Shown here piece after piece: positions 32,110 through 40,422 of a stretch of 47,675 nt of DNA. The notes beneath the pieces are model-generated. The model worked only from the letters and a program-made list of their open reading frames with translations, did not search any database and had not been told where the DNA came from. A program made the translations under genes and the position numbers. Positions within the stretch are counted from its first letter, which is position 1. The number at the start of each line of letters is the position of its first letter. The DNA lies in assembly GCA_900755065.1 (NCBI GenBank), contig CAAEFC010000026.1:1-47675 (forward strand). The letters are read 5' to 3'. Source of the stretch: Bacilli bacterium. GTDB lineage: Bacteria > Bacillota_I > Bacilli_A > RFN20 > CAG-449.

Positions 32110-33949
32110 GAACAACAAAGGCAATACCCGACTCCAAAACGGGCCGAAATTCGATCCGAATCACAAGAAAAAAACGCCGGCAAATAAGGTAAACGGCGGC
32201 GTTTTCACCTACACCGGAGCGATTACGGTCAGCGAACTGGCCAAGCAACTGGGGCAAAATCCTTCCGACATCATCAAATATTTGTTTCTGAACAAGAAAG
32301 TGATGGTGACCATCAATTCCGTGCTGAACGACGAGTACATCGGCGAACTCTGCCTGAATTACGGATACGATTTCAAAAAGGAAAAGATCATCGAAATGGA
32401 GAATTTTGAAGACATCGATATCGTCGACGACGAAAAAGACCTCGTCGAACGTTCTCCGGTCGTCGTCGTGATGGGCCACGTCGATCACGGAAAGACGACG
32501 CTGATCGACGCGATCCGGAATTCCAATATCGTCGGCGGAGAAGCCGGCGCGATCACGCAGGCGATCGGCGCCTACCAGAAGGAAGTCAACAACAAGAAGA
32601 TCACGTTCCTTGACACTCCTGGACACGAAGCCTTTACGGCGATGCGGGCCAGAGGCGCGCAGATGACCGATATCGCCATCATCGTCGTCGCTGCCGACGA
32701 CGGCGTGATGCCGCAGACGAAAGAAGCGATCGATCACGCAAAAGCGGCCGGAGTGACGATCATCGTCGCCATCAACAAGATCGACAAGCCGACCGCCGAT
32801 CCGGAACGCGTCAAACAGGAACTGATGCGGGAAGGAGTCATCGCGGAAGAATACGGCGGCGACGTCATTTTCAAGGAAATTTCCGCGAAAAAGAACATCG
32901 GCATCGACGATCTTCTGGAAACCATTCTGATCGTCGCCGAACTGAAAGACCTGAAAGCCAATCCGAACCGTTACGCGCTGGGTTGCGTCGTCGAAGCCTC
33001 GCTCGATAAGAACGAAGGGGCGAAAGCGACCCTGCTCGTGCAGAACGGAACCCTGAAAGTCGGCGATTACGTCGTCGTGGGGAATTCGTATTGCCGCGTC
33101 CGGAAAATGATCAACGAATACAAGAAGGTCCTGAAAACCGCCGGTCCGTCTACGCCGGTCGTCGTTACCGGAATCGAAGACGTCCCTCAGGCGGGCGATC
33201 ACTTCATGGCCTACGCCGATGAGAAAATCGCCAGAGAAATCGCCTTGAAACGGACGCTGAACGCAAAAGCCAAAGACATGAACAAGACCAGCGCGCTTTC
33301 TCTGGACGATCTGTACAATCAGATCAAAGACGGTGAAGTGAAGACGATCAATATCATCATTCGCGCCGATGTGCAAGGATCGGTAGAAGCGGTGAAGAGT
33401 TCCCTGATGAAAATCGATATCGACGGCGTCAAGATCAATGTCATTCGCGCGACAGCCGGTTCGATCACCCTTTCCGACGTCATTCTTGCCAGCGCGTCCA
33501 ATGCGATTATCTACGGATTCAACGTCCGTCCGGATGCGGTCGTCCGGGCAAAAGCGCAGGAAGAACACGTCGAAATCCGTCTGCATACGATCATCTACGC
33601 CCTGATCGAAGAGATTGAAGCGGCGATGAAAGGAATGCTCAAACCGATCGAAAAGGAAGTCGTCGTCGGTCAGTGCGAAGTCCGGTCGCTGTTCAAAGCC
33701 AGTAAAATCGGCACGATCGCCGGAACGATGGTAACCGAAGGCTACATCAAGCGCGATTCTTTGATCCGCCTGATCCGGAACGGGATCGTGATTTATACCG
33801 GAAAACTCGGCTCTCTCAAACGCTTCAAGGACGATGCCGCCAAGGTCAACAGCGGATTTGAATGCGGTCTGACCATTGAGAACTTCAACGACATCAAAGA
33901 GGGCGATATCGTCGAAGCCTATGAAATTCAGCAAGTCGCGAGGGAGTAA
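32090..33949 (+). CDS. infB: Translation initiation factor IF-2
   Basis: 619 residues, a short IF2 with only about 110 residues before the G domain. G1 is GHVDHGKTTLIDAIR, the switch region reads GEAGAITQAIGAY, then DTPGHEAF (G3), NKID (G4) and a serine in EISAKKNIGI (G5). Domains II, III (VQGSVEAVKSSL) and the C-terminal fMet-tRNA-binding domain (RSLFKASKIGTIAG) follow. It places initiator tRNA on the 30S subunit. The long basic N-terminal region found in enterics is missing, as in other small Bacilli genomes. A large reverse-strand open frame opposite it is an artefact. Confidence 0.97.
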   Translation: MAYKKNKNNKGNTRLQNGPKFDPNHKKKTPANKVNGGVFTYTGAITVSELAKQLGQNPSDIIKYLFLNKKVMVTINSVLNDEYIGELCLNYGYDFKKEKIIEMENFEDIDIVDDEKDLVERSPVVVVMGHVDHGKTTLIDAIRNSNIVGGEAGAITQAIGAYQKEVNNKKITFLDTPGHEAFTAMRARGAQMTDIAIIVVAADDGVMPQTKEAIDHAKAAGVTIIVAINKIDKPTADPERVKQELMREGVIAEEYGGDVIFKEISAKKNIGIDDLLETILIVAELKDLKANPNRYALGCVVEASLDKNEGAKATLLVQNGTLKVGDYVVVGNSYCRVRKMINEYKKVLKTAGPSTPVVVTGIEDVPQAGDHFMAYADEKIAREIALKRTLNAKAKDMNKTSALSLDDLYNQIKDGEVKTINIIIRADVQGSVEAVKSSLMKIDIDGVKINVIRATAGSITLSDVILASASNAIIYGFNVRPDAVVRAKAQEEHVEIRLHTIIYALIEEIEAAMKGMLKPIEKEVVVGQCEVRSLFKASKIGTIAGTMVTEGYIKRDSLIRLIRNGIVIYTGKLGSLKRFKDDAAKVNSGFECGLTIENFNDIKEGDIVEAYEIQQVARE

Positions 33950-33955
33950 GGGACG

Positions 33956-34297
33956 ATGAAGAAAAACAATAAACAGGAACGCATCGCCTCGCTGATACAG
34001 AAAAACATCACCGATATCATTCTCTATGAACTGAAAAAACCGGTGATGAAACTCGTCAGCGTCAACGGGTGTGACGTCAATCACGATAACTCGCTTGTCA
34101 AGGTGTACGTCACGCATCTCGATCCGCGGAAAATTCACGAAGCGATCGACGATCTGAACGCCGCGAAGGGCTATATCCGTTCGTCTCTGGCGAAAAAGAT
34201 GGATACGTATAAGGTTCCGGAAATCGTTTTCATCAAAGACGACACCTACGACAAGGCCGAGCGGATCGAAGCGATCATCAACGACATCAAAAAATAG
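33956..34297 (+). CDS. rbfA: Ribosome-binding factor A
   Basis: 113 residues with the RbfA KH-type fold: QERIASLIQKNITDIILYEL at the start, DNSLVKVYVTHLD in the centre and IRSSLAKKMDTYKVPEIVF towards the end. It assists maturation of the 16S 5' end on the 30S subunit. Starts 6 bases after infB and is the last gene before the operon terminator. Confidence 0.95.
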   Translation: MKKNNKQERIASLIQKNITDIILYELKKPVMKLVSVNGCDVNHDNSLVKVYVTHLDPRKIHEAIDDLNAAKGYIRSSLAKKMDTYKVPEIVFIKDDTYDKAERIEAIINDIKK

Positions 34298-34320
34298 AGG
34301 CTGAGGCCCGTTCATTTGAA

Positions 34321-34349
34321 AAAAGCGCAGAAGAGTCTGTGCTTTTTTT
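34321..34349 (+). terminator. Terminator of the nusA-infB-rbfA operon
   Basis: AAAAGCGCAGA (34321-34331), AGAG loop, TCTGTGCTTTT with one G-U pair, continuing in T to 34349. Confidence 0.85.
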
Positions 34350-34383
34350 ATTATTAAGTATAAAGCAATTCTGCGGTAAAAGA

Positions 34384-34405
34384 AAAAAACCAGTATAAAC
34401 TGGTT
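34384..34405 (-). terminator. Terminator of rpsT
   Basis: AACCAGT (34388-34394) and ACTGGTT (34399-34405) pair; on the reverse strand the stem is followed by a T run (A run at 34383-34389). Confidence 0.85.
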
Positions 34406-34412
34406 GTTTCGA

Positions 34413-34673
34413 TTAAAGGTGATTCACTAAATTCTGCAAATGCGCTTTTTGTCTGGCTGCGGTATTCTTGTGCTGAATGCCTTTGCTGACCGAAGCGTCG
34501 ATATAAGAGAAAGCGTTCGGCAATAAAGCGACCGCCTCGTCTTTTTGACCGTTTTTCACTGCGGCTTCGACTTTTTTGATCGCCGTGCGCATCGCCGATT
34601 TATAAGACGAATTCGCGCTTCTCGCTTTTTCGTTGGTTTTTGCTCTTTTGATTTGCGACTTGATATTGGCCAT
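34413..34673 (-). CDS. rpsT: 30S ribosomal protein S20
   Basis: 86 residues starting MANIKSQIKRAKTNEKARSA at 34673, with AGAGGTG (reverse strand) just upstream; an in-frame ATG three codons earlier lies between the Shine-Dalgarno and this start. Basic three-helix S20 with the family end NTAARQKAHLQNLV. Monocistronic and divergent from gpr, as is common in Bacillota where rpsT adjoins gpr. A possible promoter on the reverse strand is TTGAAA (34728-34733) and TAAACT (34705-34710), 17 bases apart. Confidence 0.96.
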   Translation of the reverse strand: MANIKSQIKRAKTNEKARSANSSYKSAMRTAIKKVEAAVKNGQKDEAVALLPNAFSYIDASVSKGIQHKNTAARQKAHLQNLVNHL

Positions 34674-34780
34674 TTTGTTCACCTCTTTCGTTTTAGACTC
34701 ACAAAGTTTAGCATAGTTTCAAGCGTATTTCAATAATTTTGTCTATTTTTGTAAATGCTATAAAAGAGGAGAAAAAACCG

Positions 34781-35593
34781 ATGAAACAGGAAAAAAAGAG
34801 CAGATATTTCGATATCGCCGACGAGTTGTTCACGCAGAAAAACATCGAGAAATACGCTGAAATCAAAAAAACGGAAAAAAAGAATCTGTCGATTCTGGAA
34901 ACGCGCGTTCTCACGGGAAGAAATCCTTACGGCAAGGAAAAAGGCATTTACTGTTCGTTCAATTTCGACCGGCTGGACGACGAAAAGAATTATTCCCGTC
35001 TGGTCCGGTATCTGAAAAGGTATTTGCAGGATTTTATTTTGCAGATGACGGGGAAGGAGGATCCGAGCATTCTGTTCGTGGGATTAGGAAACGAATCGTA
35101 TGCGCCGGATTCGCTGGGACCGAACGTGGTCAAAAATCTGCATTCCAACTACTTTTACCGGAAGAAGATCGGCTGTCTGATTCCCGGCGTCATGGCGCTG
35201 ACGGGAATGGAAACGTCGGATATCGTCAAGGGCGTTTTGAAATGCCATGCCTACGATTTAGTCATCGTCATCGATTCATTGGCGACTTCCTCGATTTACC
35301 GGCTGAATAAGACGATCCAGATCACGGATACCGGGATCAATCCCGGAAGCGGTGTAAACAATTTCAGGAAAGCCATCAACTATCGCGAGTTGAAGGTCAA
35401 AGTCCTGACGATCGGAATCGCTACCGTCATTTCGTATGAAAAACTGATCGAAGAGTTCGTTCGGGAAAACGGACTCGAAGTTTCCCGACGCGTTGAAAGT
35501 TCGCTTGTGCTGACCACGAAGGAAATCGAGCATGAACTTTCGTATCTTTCGCTTTTGCTCAGCGAAGTGTTAAACAGCGTGATCGGCTTATAA
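34781..35593 (+). CDS. gpr: GPR spore endopeptidase
   Basis: ATG 34781 behind AGAGGAG gives 270 residues, shorter than the about 370 of Bacillus GPR. The core motifs are present: VGLGNESYAPDSLGP, PGVMALTGMETSDIVKGVLK, VIVIDSLATSSIYRLNKTIQ, TDTGINPGSGV and LTIGIATVIS. GPR degrades small acid-soluble proteins during spore germination, so the organism or its recent ancestor forms spores. The N-terminal propeptide region is reduced. An in-frame TTG at 34739 lies in a promoter-like region and is rejected as a start. Confidence 0.92.
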   Translation: MKQEKKSRYFDIADELFTQKNIEKYAEIKKTEKKNLSILETRVLTGRNPYGKEKGIYCSFNFDRLDDEKNYSRLVRYLKRYLQDFILQMTGKEDPSILFVGLGNESYAPDSLGPNVVKNLHSNYFYRKKIGCLIPGVMALTGMETSDIVKGVLKCHAYDLVIVIDSLATSSIYRLNKTIQITDTGINPGSGVNNFRKAINYRELKVKVLTIGIATVISYEKLIEEFVRENGLEVSRRVESSLVLTTKEIEHELSYLSLLLSEVLNSVIGL

Positions 35594-35647
35594 TCCGACA
35601 GATTTCAACAAGTCAAGAGCGTATGCTGAAAGGAAAGAGGGCAGGCT

Positions 35648-35962
35648 ATGAAAAATTTTTTGAAAGATATTCTGATATTTTTGGTCCTGATGATCTTCGT
35701 CAGCGTCCTTTTTCAATCGGTCGGAAATCAGAAAAGCGATACGTCGGAAAGCCAGACGCAGGACAGGATCGATCTGATCGAGGATCAGATCAGCCAGGGA
35801 AACGTCGTCGGCGACGGAGACGACGAAGAGATGCCGGTCGAAATCCGACAGAATAACAATCTGCTTTCCCGGATTTTCAATTCTCTCGCGGATTTCTTCA
35901 CCAAAGCGATCAATTTTTTCATCAGTCTGATCATGAAAATCGTTTCGGCGTTCTTAGGCTGA
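35648..35962 (+). CDS. Small membrane-anchored protein of unknown function
   Basis: 104 residues with AAAGAGGGCAGG upstream. One N-terminal helix (about 7-27, ILIFLVLMIFVSVLFQSV), an acidic linker (about 30-65) and a C-terminal hydrophobic stretch (about 78-104) that could be a second helix. It lies between gpr and a lipoprotein gene in the same orientation. Many Bacillota have spoIIP after gpr; this is not SpoIIP. No family recognised. Confidence 0.6.
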   Translation: MKNFLKDILIFLVLMIFVSVLFQSVGNQKSDTSESQTQDRIDLIEDQISQGNVVGDGDDEEMPVEIRQNNNLLSRIFNSLADFFTKAINFFISLIMKIVSAFLG

Positions 35963-36041
35963 ACCGATCTTTAATCCGATTTTTCCGTCTTGATATCGGA
36001 GGCAAAGACTTGAAAAACGACCGCCTATCGTCTATGCTGAA

Positions 36042-36047
36042 TATAAT
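36042..36047 (+). promoter_or_regulatory. Possible -10 box upstream of the lipoprotein gene
   Basis: Perfect TATAAT 25 bases before ATG 36073, without a convincing -35. Confidence 0.35.
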
Positions 36048-36072
36048 GAAAGCGGAAGGAGAACAATTGAGA

Positions 36073-37065
36073 ATGAAAAAAGGGTACGCATTATGGGCAG
36101 GTTTGTTTCTTTTGACAGGTTGTTCGGGAAACGGGCAAAAGGAAAAAATTGATTTTCGGACGGCGGTCGAACGATTGCAGACGCAGGAAATATCGGACGA
36201 GGGTCTGAATCGAATCGGGCTTCGGGCCGATATCGAAACGCTGGATCTGAATGTGGATTCCACCGTGAAAAATGTGAAGTCGTCGACGCGTTTGTCGGTG
36301 GAAAATCTGAACTTCCGGTTTTCGGTTTCCGGCCTGGTCGAGGGTACGAAAGGGGACGATCTTTCAGGGTATGTGTCGTTAAAAAGCGATGCGATTTCCG
36401 TTTCGGAGGATCAGAATCAGTTGGATTGGACCGACCTGGTTTTAGAGGGATTCCTCGATCATTCGAATTTCTATGTCGACGCTTCCGACAAAAGCGCTAA
36501 GCAAGCGCTGATCGACGCCGATCTTCTGACGGAAACGAGTCCGGACAAATTCTATGTTCCTCTGGATTTTTCCTCGATGACGTTCCCGCTTCTGTCGATC
36601 GGAAAGATGGATTTTTCTGATGAAACCGATGCGACGGATTCGTCTGTCGCCCTCGCAACATCGGTGCTGGCCGAGTTCGTGGAAGTGTACGTTTCCGACG
36701 AGGGTAAAGATTACGAGTTCAAGGTCGACGTGACTGCGGATAATCTCGTCGACGCGGTGAAGAAAGTCGAAGAGGAATCGGGAACAGGCGATGCTTCGCT
36801 TTCCGACTCGCTTGAAATTGCTTTGACTTCCGGCGGATTTCAATATATCCGGATGAATGTGACGATCGACGATTACCGTTTGAAAAAATGCACGGCGGAT
36901 ATGAAGGTCGGATACCAGACGATGTACCTCGAAGACATGACAAGTTCTACGATCGATACGTTCCGATGTGCTTTGACACTCAAAGGAGAATGGGAAATGG
37001 ATTACGGCGATCGGGTTGTCATTCCGACTTTGACCGACAGGGAAGAATTCACCTTGCTCGGCTGA
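36073..37065 (+). CDS. Putative lipoprotein, 330 aa
   Basis: Start at ATG 36073 (TTG 36067 fits the GGAAGGAG at 36053-36060 slightly better). The signal MKKGYALWAGLFLLTGCSGN has a clear lipobox with lipid Cys at about 17. The rest is beta-rich without a recognised domain. It repeatedly shows patterns such as LDLNVDSTVKNVKSSTRLSV, as in LolA/LppX-like half-barrel lipoproteins, but this is only a resemblance. It ends 18 bases before fmt and is probably co-transcribed with it. Confidence 0.65.
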   Translation: MKKGYALWAGLFLLTGCSGNGQKEKIDFRTAVERLQTQEISDEGLNRIGLRADIETLDLNVDSTVKNVKSSTRLSVENLNFRFSVSGLVEGTKGDDLSGYVSLKSDAISVSEDQNQLDWTDLVLEGFLDHSNFYVDASDKSAKQALIDADLLTETSPDKFYVPLDFSSMTFPLLSIGKMDFSDETDATDSSVALATSVLAEFVEVYVSDEGKDYEFKVDVTADNLVDAVKKVEEESGTGDASLSDSLEIALTSGGFQYIRMNVTIDDYRLKKCTADMKVGYQTMYLEDMTSSTIDTFRCALTLKGEWEMDYGDRVVIPTLTDREEFTLLG

Positions 37066-37083
37066 TGAGAAACGGAGAAGAAC

Positions 37084-38016
37084 ATGGACTACCCGAGAAT
37101 CGTATTTATGGGAACTCCGGAAATCGCCGAATTCATTCTGACCGGATTGCTGGACAACGGCTATCCGATCGTCGGGGTGATCGCGCAGGAAGATAAACCG
37201 GTCGGAAGAAAGAAGATCATCGAACCCGTTCCGACGAAAAAGGCGGCTTTGGCGAGAAAAATTCCGGTATTTCAGCCTCATCGCATTCGCCTCGATTACG
37301 AATTCGTCCGGGAACTGAAACCGGACTTAATCATCACCTGCGCGTACGGTCAGATCATTCCTCAGGAATTGATCGATATTCCCGCGTTGGGGTGCATCAA
37401 CGTACACGGTTCGCTTTTGCCGAAATATCGCGGCGCCTCTCCGATTCAGCAGGCTCTGATCCACAACGACCGTCTGACCGGCGTAACGATCCTGGAAATG
37501 ACGGCGAAGATGGACGCCGGGAAAATGCTGTATCAGAAAGAAATCGCCGTTGACGACGACGAGAACTACACGTCGCTGTATCAGAAAATCGCCGTTCTGG
37601 GTTTGCAGGCTCTTTTGGAAATGCTTCCCGACTACATCGCCGGGAAAATCCAAGGCGAGGAGCAGGACGAAAGCAGGGTAACGCTCTGCAAAAAGATCAG
37701 CAAAGAAGAGGAGCATTTATCCGTCGGTTTCTCTTGCGAAGAATTTGTCGGATACGTCCGAGGCTTGTCGTATTCGCCAGGAGGATATCTGTTGTACGGG
37801 AATGAAGTGTTCAAGATTCTTCGCGCGAAAAAAGCCAATTCGCGCGTTCAGGGGGAACCCGGTCAGATCGTTTCGATGGATAAAGACGGCATTTTGTTGC
37901 AGTTGAAGGACGGTCAGGTATCGCTGACAGAAGTGCAACGGCAAGGAAAAAAGCGCATGAAAGCGGCCGAGTTCGTCAACGGAAACCGGCAGATGATCGG
38001 CGCGCGCTTAGCCTGA
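37084..38016 (+). CDS. fmt: Methionyl-tRNA formyltransferase
   Basis: 310 residues, full length. The N-terminal formyltransferase domain shows IVFMGTPEIAEFIL, the catalytic block CINVHGSLLPKYRGASPIQ (with the catalytic Asn and His) and TGVTILEMTAKMDAGKML. The C-terminal OB-fold domain (about 205-305) begins near CKKISKEEEHL. It formylates initiator Met-tRNA using 10-formyl-THF. The 3' end overlaps the convergent regulator gene by 9 bases. Confidence 0.97.
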   Translation: MDYPRIVFMGTPEIAEFILTGLLDNGYPIVGVIAQEDKPVGRKKIIEPVPTKKAALARKIPVFQPHRIRLDYEFVRELKPDLIITCAYGQIIPQELIDIPALGCINVHGSLLPKYRGASPIQQALIHNDRLTGVTILEMTAKMDAGKMLYQKEIAVDDDENYTSLYQKIAVLGLQALLEMLPDYIAGKIQGEEQDESRVTLCKKISKEEEHLSVGFSCEEFVGYVRGLSYSPGGYLLYGNEVFKILRAKKANSRVQGEPGQIVSMDKDGILLQLKDGQVSLTEVQRQGKKRMKAAEFVNGNRQMIGARLA

Positions 38017-39339
38017 ACTCTGCAACAAACCGGTCAACTCTTTCAGCGCGGTTTCGATCTGTTCCTCCGGAACGGAAGAGAAGAAGAGAATCAGGCGAAA
38101 GTCGTCCGGGCTCTTCTGAAAGTCGCTGATCCAATCGATTTTGATGCCGCTTTTTTCCAGTTGCTCTTTCAGCGATGAAACCGACCGTTCGCCTTGATAC
38201 CGAATCAGAAAGGACAGTTCGTTTTCCTGATAGGAGATGCACGGGCAGCGATCCAGAATTCGGCGGATCGCGGCTTTTTTTCTTGCGTGGATCCGTTTGA
38301 TTTTGCCGATGTGGCGGTAATAGTATCCCTCTCTCAGAAAAACGCTGAGAAATCCCTGATCCAGCGCGGAAATGCGCGATGAGGAATAGCGATAGCGGTT
38401 TCGGTAGCGTTCTTCCATGCCCGAAGGCAGAAGAAGGTAGCCGATCCGGATTCCCGGACCGATGGTGTGCGTGAAAGTGCCGTAGTAAAAAACTTTTTCC
38501 TTGTTCAGCGAATAGATCGTGGAAACGTATCCTTTTCGGGAAATCAAATCGCAATCGAAGTCGTCTTCAAACAGATACCGGCAGGCGCACTGGGCGATTT
38601 CCTTTTTTCTTCGGCTCGACATCCTGATGCCGGTCGGAAACTGGTTGTACGGCGTCAGATACAGTAAGGAATACTCTTTTTCGGGGACTTTCGTGCCTTC
38701 TTCGTCCAGATCCAGATAATCGATCGCGCATTCGGGATCGAAAAAACGGAGAATTCGATGATAACCAGGATTTTCGATGCCGAGCGAATTCAGGGGAATC
38801 AGCGAGGCGACGATCGATAAACTCTCTTCCAGCGAAGATACGATGACGATTCTTCCGGGATCGACTTCGATGCCCTTGTTTTCCCGCAAATAACGCGAAA
38901 GGGAAACTCTCAATGACAGATCGCCCTGATAAGGGGCTTTGTTCATCAGAATATCCGGCTGATTCATCAGGAGGTGGTTGATGATCTTCTTGAAGGTAAA
39001 GGAAGGAAAGGAAGAGCGGTCCACTTTTGCACTGGTGAAATCCCAGCGGTATTTCTTTTCTTCCGGTTCGGCGAACGTTGTTTCTTTGGAAGGAGGGTAG
39101 GATTCGGCGACGAAATAACCCGATTTTTCCCGGCTGTAAAGATACCCCTCTTGAAGCAGAAGGTCATATCCCGAAAGGACGGTGTTCACGGAAACGCCGA
39201 GACTTTTGCTCAGCGCGCGTTTGGAAGGAAGCCGTTCGTCTTTTCGGAGCCTTCCGTTGAGAATTTGCTTTTTGATTTCCTTGTAGATCGTCAGATATCG
39301 GCGTTCGTCGGAAGTGAAGCGGATCGTTAAACTGTTCAT
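38008..39339 (-). CDS. MocR-type regulator (GntR HTH fused to aminotransferase-like domain) with altered PLP site
   Basis: The start at 39339 (MNSLTIRFTSDERRYLTIYK) has AAGGT upstream on the reverse strand; an earlier in-frame ATG at 39384 overlaps the putative operator. The 443-residue protein has a GntR winged helix (about 10-70; RLPSKRALSKSLGVSVNTVL) and a fold-type I aminotransferase domain (about 95-443). The usual PLP-lysine motif GTFSK is here GTFTH, with the His codon at 38467-38469, and EDDFDCD replaces the usual EDDYDSE. Covalent PLP binding is thus unlikely. Divergent from an ECF S component that it probably controls. Confidence 0.8.
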   Translation of the reverse strand: MNSLTIRFTSDERRYLTIYKEIKKQILNGRLRKDERLPSKRALSKSLGVSVNTVLSGYDLLLQEGYLYSREKSGYFVAESYPPSKETTFAEPEEKKYRWDFTSAKVDRSSFPSFTFKKIINHLLMNQPDILMNKAPYQGDLSLRVSLSRYLRENKGIEVDPGRIVIVSSLEESLSIVASLIPLNSLGIENPGYHRILRFFDPECAIDYLDLDEEGTKVPEKEYSLLYLTPYNQFPTGIRMSSRRKKEIAQCACRYLFEDDFDCDLISRKGYVSTIYSLNKEKVFYYGTFTHTIGPGIRIGYLLLPSGMEERYRNRYRYSSSRISALDQGFLSVFLREGYYYRHIGKIKRIHARKKAAIRRILDRCPCISYQENELSFLIRYQGERSVSSLKEQLEKSGIKIDWISDFQKSPDDFRLILFFSSVPEEQIETALKELTGLLQSSG

Positions 39340-39340
39340 C

Positions 39341-39375
39341 TGGTACCTTAATTTATTTCTGAATTGGTAGTTAAA
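39341..39375. promoter_or_regulatory. Direct repeats between the MocR gene and the ECF gene
   Basis: TGGTACCTTAA (39341-39351) and TGGTAGTTAAA (39365-39375) are direct repeats 24 bases apart. MocR regulators such as PdxR typically bind directly repeated sites in divergent promoters. The first copy abuts the regulator's start codon, consistent with autoregulation. Confidence 0.5.
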
Positions 39376-39419
39376 TAGTATCACATCTTTGAAATAAGAT
39401 ATAGAGGGAGATGAAAAAA

Positions 39420-40211
39420 ATGAAAAAAACGGATTCTCGTAAAATGATTTACCGCATGGTCGAGGTGGCCTTATTCGCCTCTCTTTGTTTTCTGGGAACG
39501 TATATTTCCATTCCGTTTGGCATCAGCAAAGTCCATCTGGGCAACTTCATCTGCATTCTGGGCGGCTTTTTATTAGGCGGACTGGTCGGGGGATTATCCG
39601 GCGCGATCGGCATGGGATTGAACGATCTGGTTTCTTCTTACGGCCCGGATACGATTCTCCGCACGGTCATCGTCAAGTTCGTCATGGGGTATCTGGCCGG
39701 CGTTTTGCTCCGATTATGTCTGAAAAAGAAAGTCTGGAAGGGGCTTTTCGTCCTTTCGGAAGGCGGGTTCATCACCGCATTCGTCGCGCTGTTGACGCTG
39801 TATGTCCTTTACGGGGAATCTTTTGAAGTATTCGGACGGAAATTCAGCAATTCGCTGTTCCTCATCGTTTGCTTAGGCATTTTCGTTTGTCTGAACGGGG
39901 CTATGCTGATCCTTTCCTTTTTTATCCGGAAAGACCGGCAATGGATTCTTCTGTGCGCGTCTTTTGTCGCTTCCGTCAACATTCTTCTGGAATTTCTGCT
40001 GAAAATTCCGTTTAAAATGCTGATGGCTTCAATGACTTTCGAGCAGGCGTACGCGTATGCGATCACGAGTCTTCCCAGCGCCCTGATGACGGCGATCGTC
40101 ACCACTTTGCTGATTACGCTGGCGTTTTATCCGATTTATTTCGCCACCCGCAGAGTCAACCGATTCGACGATCTTCACCTTTCGCTTGGGCGCGAAGAGC
40201 CTAAAAATTAG
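39420..40211 (+). CDS. ECF transporter S component (vitamin-type substrate)
   Basis: ATG 39420 is correctly spaced from AGGGAG (39405-39410); the ATG at 39411 abuts it. 263 residues with six or so helices. The N-terminal pattern is characteristic of ECF S components: an Ala-rich helix with ALFASLCFLGTYISIPFGIS, then VHLGNFICILGGFLLGGLVG and GLSGAIGMGLNDL. It captures a small molecule and docks on the shared EcfAAT module encoded elsewhere. The MocR neighbour suggests a vitamin B6 compound, but the altered PLP site of that regulator leaves this open. Confidence 0.8.
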   Translation: MKKTDSRKMIYRMVEVALFASLCFLGTYISIPFGISKVHLGNFICILGGFLLGGLVGGLSGAIGMGLNDLVSSYGPDTILRTVIVKFVMGYLAGVLLRLCLKKKVWKGLFVLSEGGFITAFVALLTLYVLYGESFEVFGRKFSNSLFLIVCLGIFVCLNGAMLILSFFIRKDRQWILLCASFVASVNILLEFLLKIPFKMLMASMTFEQAYAYAITSLPSALMTAIVTTLLITLAFYPIYFATRRVNRFDDLHLSLGREEPKN

Positions 40212-40302
40212 ATTTTTACCCATTTCTTCTGAAATTAGGCTAAAACAGCCTATTCTCGTCGGAGAAAACATACAATAAAGTGTAAGACACCTCTAGGACA
40301 CG

Positions 40303-40329
40303 GCAAGGCACCTCCGCCTTGCTTTTTTT
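40303..40329 (+). terminator. Terminator after the ECF S component
   Basis: GCAAGGC (40303-40309), ACCTCC loop, GCCTTGC (40316-40322), then seven T. Confidence 0.9.
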
Positions 40330-40366
40330 ATTCTTTCAAAAATCGGATCGAAATGAAAGCGATGAG

Positions 40367-40395
40367 TTGTAGCGCAGGCGGAGAATGTTTACAAT
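40367..40395 (+). promoter_or_regulatory. Promoter of the Na/Pi cotransporter gene
   Basis: TTGTAG (40367-40372), 17 bases, TACAAT (40390-40395), 28 bases upstream of ATG 40423. Confidence 0.6.
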
Positions 40396-40422
40396 AAAGA
40401 AAAGAATAAGGGAGAGAAGGCC

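Noticed and set aside
32072..34315. A 747-codon open frame on the reverse strand opposite infB and rbfA
   Set aside because: It mirrors highly conserved infB and its start and stop have no ribosome site or context. The product is His/Arg/Phe/Asp-rich low-complexity sequence typical of antisense shadows in RNY-biased genes.
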